From the NCBI GenBank assembly GCA_009936895.1, contig JAACDS010000376.1, positions 1 through 14,935 of the forward strand: a DNA stretch of 14,935 nt, in the 5' to 3' direction. Positions 14,841-14,935 of this stretch are shown piece after piece (position 1 is the first letter of the stretch; each line of letters starts with the position of its first letter). The stretch comes from Pseudomonadota bacterium. Its GTDB lineage: Bacteria > Pseudomonadota > Gammaproteobacteria > Pseudomonadales > Azotimanducaceae. The translations under genes and the position numbers were made by a program. The notes under the pieces were generated by a model that saw only the letters and a list, made by a program, of their open reading frames with translations, did no database searches and had not been told where the DNA came from.

Positions 14841-14868
14841 ACGTCACATTTTTGTGAAGGTGTGACGT
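14841..14868. repeat. Inverted repeat cluster upstream of smc
   Basis: ACGTCACA (14841-14848) and TGTGACGT (14861-14868) form a perfect 8-base inverted repeat around a 12-base spacer. Nested inside is TCACA-tttt-TGTGA (14844-14857), which shares the left arm, so two alternative hairpins or two overlapping half-site pairs exist. The site lies 56 bases upstream of the smc ATG. On the plus strand it is followed by TTTT, on the minus strand it is not, so it is a poor terminator for the minus-strand gene to its right. An operator for a dimeric regulator is the more likely reading. Confidence 0.5.
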
Positions 14869-14881
14869 ACTTTTCCGCGAT

Positions 14882-14935
14882 CTAACCAGGGGGGGCCAGC
14901 GTCGCGTCCAGCACCGTTTGCCCGGTTTCAGCATC
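14882..14935 (-). CDS. Possible C-terminal end of a minus-strand gene, cut by the window edge
   Basis: Reading in from the right edge on the minus strand, one frame gives DAETGQTVLDATLAPPG followed by TAG at 14884-14882. The 17 residues look like a plausible protein end, and the gene would lie upstream of smc on the same strand. It is too short to recognise a family. Another frame is also open here, so the call is tentative. Confidence 0.3.
   Translation of the reverse strand, partial: DAETGQTVLDATLAPPG

Noticed and set aside
14844..14857. A CRP/FNR-type binding site
   Set aside because: The arms are in the reverse order (TCACA-N4-TGTGA instead of TGTGA-N6-TCACA), and the spacer is wrong for CRP.

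Overview
The window looks like a piece of a gammaproteobacterial chromosome of moderate to fairly high GC. The best evidence is the minus-strand order smc - zipA - ligA. ZipA is a division protein essentially limited to Gammaproteobacteria, and this gene order is known in that class. I see no mobile element, CRISPR array, tRNA or rRNA. I cannot name a genus.

Left part (1-2369, minus strand). A thiamine-diphosphate enzyme of the acetolactate-synthase/benzoylformate-decarboxylase superfamily (789-2369) is followed by a secreted DUF3108-like protein that runs off the left edge (1-743). Centre-left (2500-5849, plus strand). A closely packed set of four genes is divergent from the TPP enzyme: a METTL20/ETF-beta-type methyltransferase, a crotonase-fold enzyme without the two usual catalytic glutamates, an alpha/beta hydrolase and a DUF169 protein. 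With the TPP enzyme they look like an uncharacterised acyl-CoA or small-acid metabolic locus. The substrate cannot be read from the sequence.

Centre (5889-7629, plus strand). Two different bactofilins are followed by an orphan ParA/MinD-type ATPase with no ParB nearby, probably a cytoskeletal positioning module. Its last gene meets, tail to tail with overlapping stop codons, a lipoprotein with a lytic-transglycosylase fold (7626-8198, minus). A peptidoglycan enzyme therefore lies directly beside the bactofilin genes.

Right part (8198-14785, minus strand). smc, zipA, ligA and the transglycosylase lipoprotein form a tight run. zipA/ligA overlap as TGATG and ligA/lipoprotein as TAATG. The most striking point is that smc is interrupted by one in-frame amber codon at 12335-12337, in the returning coiled coil. 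The reading frame is otherwise intact on both sides and adds up to a normal SMC length of about 1172 codons. The right edge holds an inverted-repeat cluster upstream of smc and possibly the last 17 codons of another minus-strand gene.

The function calls rest on motif recognition by eye. No database search was run.
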